Shown here one piece after another: positions 14,001 through 14,428 of a stretch of 14,428 nucleotides of DNA. Both the position numbers and the translations under genes were made by a program. The DNA is from Friedmanniella sp. (GTDB taxonomy: Bacteria; Actinomycetota; Actinomycetes; Propionibacteriales; Propionibacteriaceae). Numbering within the stretch: the stretch's first letter is position 1; each line of letters opens with the position of its first letter. The notes under the pieces are model-generated. The model saw only the letters and a list, made by a program, of their open reading frames with translations, made no database searches and was not told the DNA's origin. Where the stretch lies: NCBI GenBank assembly GCA_025964935.1, contig JAOPXW010000172.1, positions 1-14,428 of the forward strand, given 5' to 3'.

Positions 14001-14428
14001 GCCGGGGACGGTGAGGGAGGTCTCGGCCACGTTGGTGGCCAGCACGATCCGGCGCCCGGTGTGTCCGGTGAACACCTTGTGCTGTTCGGCCGAGGACAGC
14101 CGGGCGTACAACGGGATGACCTCGGTGAAGCGCAGCCGCAGGCCGTTGACGGCCTCCGCGGTGTCGCGGATCTCCCGCTCGCCGGACAGGAAGACCAGGA
14201 TGTCCCCGTCGCCCAGTGCGCTGAGCTCCTTGACCGCCTCGGTGATCCCGCCGATCTGGTCGGCCTCGCCGTCGGCGAGCAGCGGGCGGTAGCGCACCTC
14301 GACCGGGAAGGTCCGACCCGAGACGGCGATGATCGGGGCGGGCCGGCCGTCGGCGTCGGCGAAGTGGGCCGCGAAGCGCTCGGTGTCGATGGTGGCCGAG
14401 GTGACGATGACCTTGAGCTCGGGCCGCC
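11037..14428 (-). CDS. hrpA: ATP-dependent DEAH-box RNA helicase HrpA, N-terminus off the right edge
   Basis: 1129 residues are visible of a protein that should be about 1300 long, as in E. coli HrpA, a DEAH/RHA helicase implicated in mRNA processing and in resolving collided ribosomes. The frame stays open to base 14428. Motif III (SATI) is at 14399-14388; the Walker A and DEAH motifs would lie just outside. The second RecA domain shows FLSGEREI (motif IV region), LATNVAETSLTV (motif V) and QRAGRCGR (motif VI, near 13870-13900). Then come the helicase-associated winged-helix/HA2 region, an OB-like part and the long HrpA-specific C-terminal domain (DUF3418 type, roughly the last 550 residues). 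A GTG at 14297 is internal, not the start. The gene is followed after 35 bases by the PAC2 gene on the same strand. Confidence 0.95.
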   Translation of the reverse strand, partial: RPELKVIVTSATIDTERFAAHFADADGRPAPIIAVSGRTFPVEVRYRPLLADGEADQIGGITEAVKELSALGDGDILVFLSGEREIRDTAEAVNGLRLRFTEVIPLYARLSSAEQHKVFTGHTGRRIVLATNVAETSLTVPGIRYVVDAGTARISRYSARTKVQRLPIEPVSQASANQRAGRCGRVAPGVCIRLYSEEDYLARPAFTEPEILRTNLASVILQMTAADLGDVSSFPFVEAPDNTQITDGLRLLEELGAITAPPRPARAGTPVRLTAVGRRLAAIPVDPRMGRMLLAGERQGCLREMLVIVSGLSIQDPRERPPEQREKADALHRRFWAPLGTAAEGESPDPDGSDFVALLRLWDYVRSSQHELSGNAFRRLCREEYLHFLRIREWQDLHAQLKDITRDLGLDRNVQAADASRVHTAALAGLLSHVGLADLKDETPSPGRPAAKVRGRRPAREYLGARGTRFAINPGSSVAKTAPPLVMAAEIVETSRLWARTVAAVTAEQVEEVGAHLIKRQYSEPHWSARAGSVMAYEQVSLYGVPIVAQRRVSYGRVNPAEARAIFIRAALVEGQWRPRHHFFRDNQALRAEAEGLEERTRRRDIVVDDETIFAFYDARVPAEATSVAHFDSWWKQARLVEPDRLTMSMADLTTDEAETLSADAFPDHWTVAGHDLPVGYVFAPGDPADGVTVTVPVSLLNQVDDAPFTWQVPGLRAELATELIRSLPKSVRRQFVPAPEFARRGLAWLAEQGEHGPDSGVPLPQALGRALRLLTGDLVDAADWSPQALPDHLRVGFEIVADGGGPPSVLARGKDLEELKRQLAAQVSQTLNTAAAELTRTGSTGWDFGEVAEQVEVSRGRHQVVGYPALVDEGSTVGLAVADTVERAAAQHAAGLRRLVLLNTPDPTKWVVGHLSNPDKLALGQSPYGSVPALLADVRLASVGELVRRHQRGPVRTESAFRTLCDDVRADNPELMRGLTSLGAQIFGLHRGCVLDLPALAAASPATAADVTEQLGNLVFDGFLAATPYAHLVDLPRYLQAVRARMTTAAAQPARDKTGLETILRAEDAYAALCAEVPPGPLPEFVADIGWLLEELRVGLFAQPIRTKVPVSEKRVKNAIAAAHARLA

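Noticed and set aside
14297..14428. GTG at 14297 as the hrpA start
   Set aside because: The frame is open to the window edge and encodes helicase motif III (SATI) upstream, so this GTG is internal and the gene is cut by the edge.
1..14428. Defence island, mobile element, CRISPR array or biosynthetic cluster
   Set aside because: I found no transposase, integrase, repeat array, restriction or toxin-antitoxin genes and no biosynthetic core enzyme; every gene has a recognisable chromosomal family.

Overview
This is a very GC-rich stretch of chromosome from an actinomycete. The evidence is strong G/C preference at third codon positions, GTG starts, a principal sigma factor with a Lys/Ala-rich N-terminal tail, and several TAGNNT -10 boxes set right against start codons. 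I cannot name the genus. The window is densely coding, with no gap above about 260 bases. I see no tRNA, rRNA, CRISPR array, insertion sequence, phage gene or integration scar.

Layout from left to right: the principal sigma factor (minus strand, 3' end off the left edge); a minus-strand pair in which a GCS2-family glutamate-cysteine ligase-like enzyme overlaps a UspA-type stress protein by one base; two plus-strand genes, a TesB-like double-hotdog thioesterase and an S9A oligopeptidase (PtrB type); a complete group 2 (SigB-like) sigma factor on the plus strand; a strong hairpin between converging genes; acyl-CoA thioesterase II TesB (minus); an overlapping plus-strand pair of a sulfite-oxidase-fold molybdenum enzyme and a ferredoxin-reductase-type flavoprotein; a PAC2-family protein (minus); and the DEAH helicase HrpA (minus, N-terminus off the right edge).

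The order sigA - sigB - PAC2 - hrpA resembles, from memory, the sigA-sigB-(dtxR/ideR)-PAC2-(hrpA)-nrdR-lexA neighbourhood of Corynebacterium and Mycobacterium. Here no dtxR/ideR gene follows sigB, and unrelated metabolic genes are interspersed. Stress and redox functions recur: the alternative sigma factor with an ECF-like promoter, Usp plus a GCS2 ligase, the Mo/flavin redox pair, and HrpA.

I did not find a convincing undescribed multi-gene system. The points most worth checking are the repeated leaderless-promoter geometry, the sigB control region (ECF-like promoter overlapping a 17-bp palindrome, plus a single early TTA codon), the cytosolic Mo/flavoprotein pair of unknown substrate, and the GCS2-Usp pair in a lineage that is generally thought to make mycothiol rather than glutathione.
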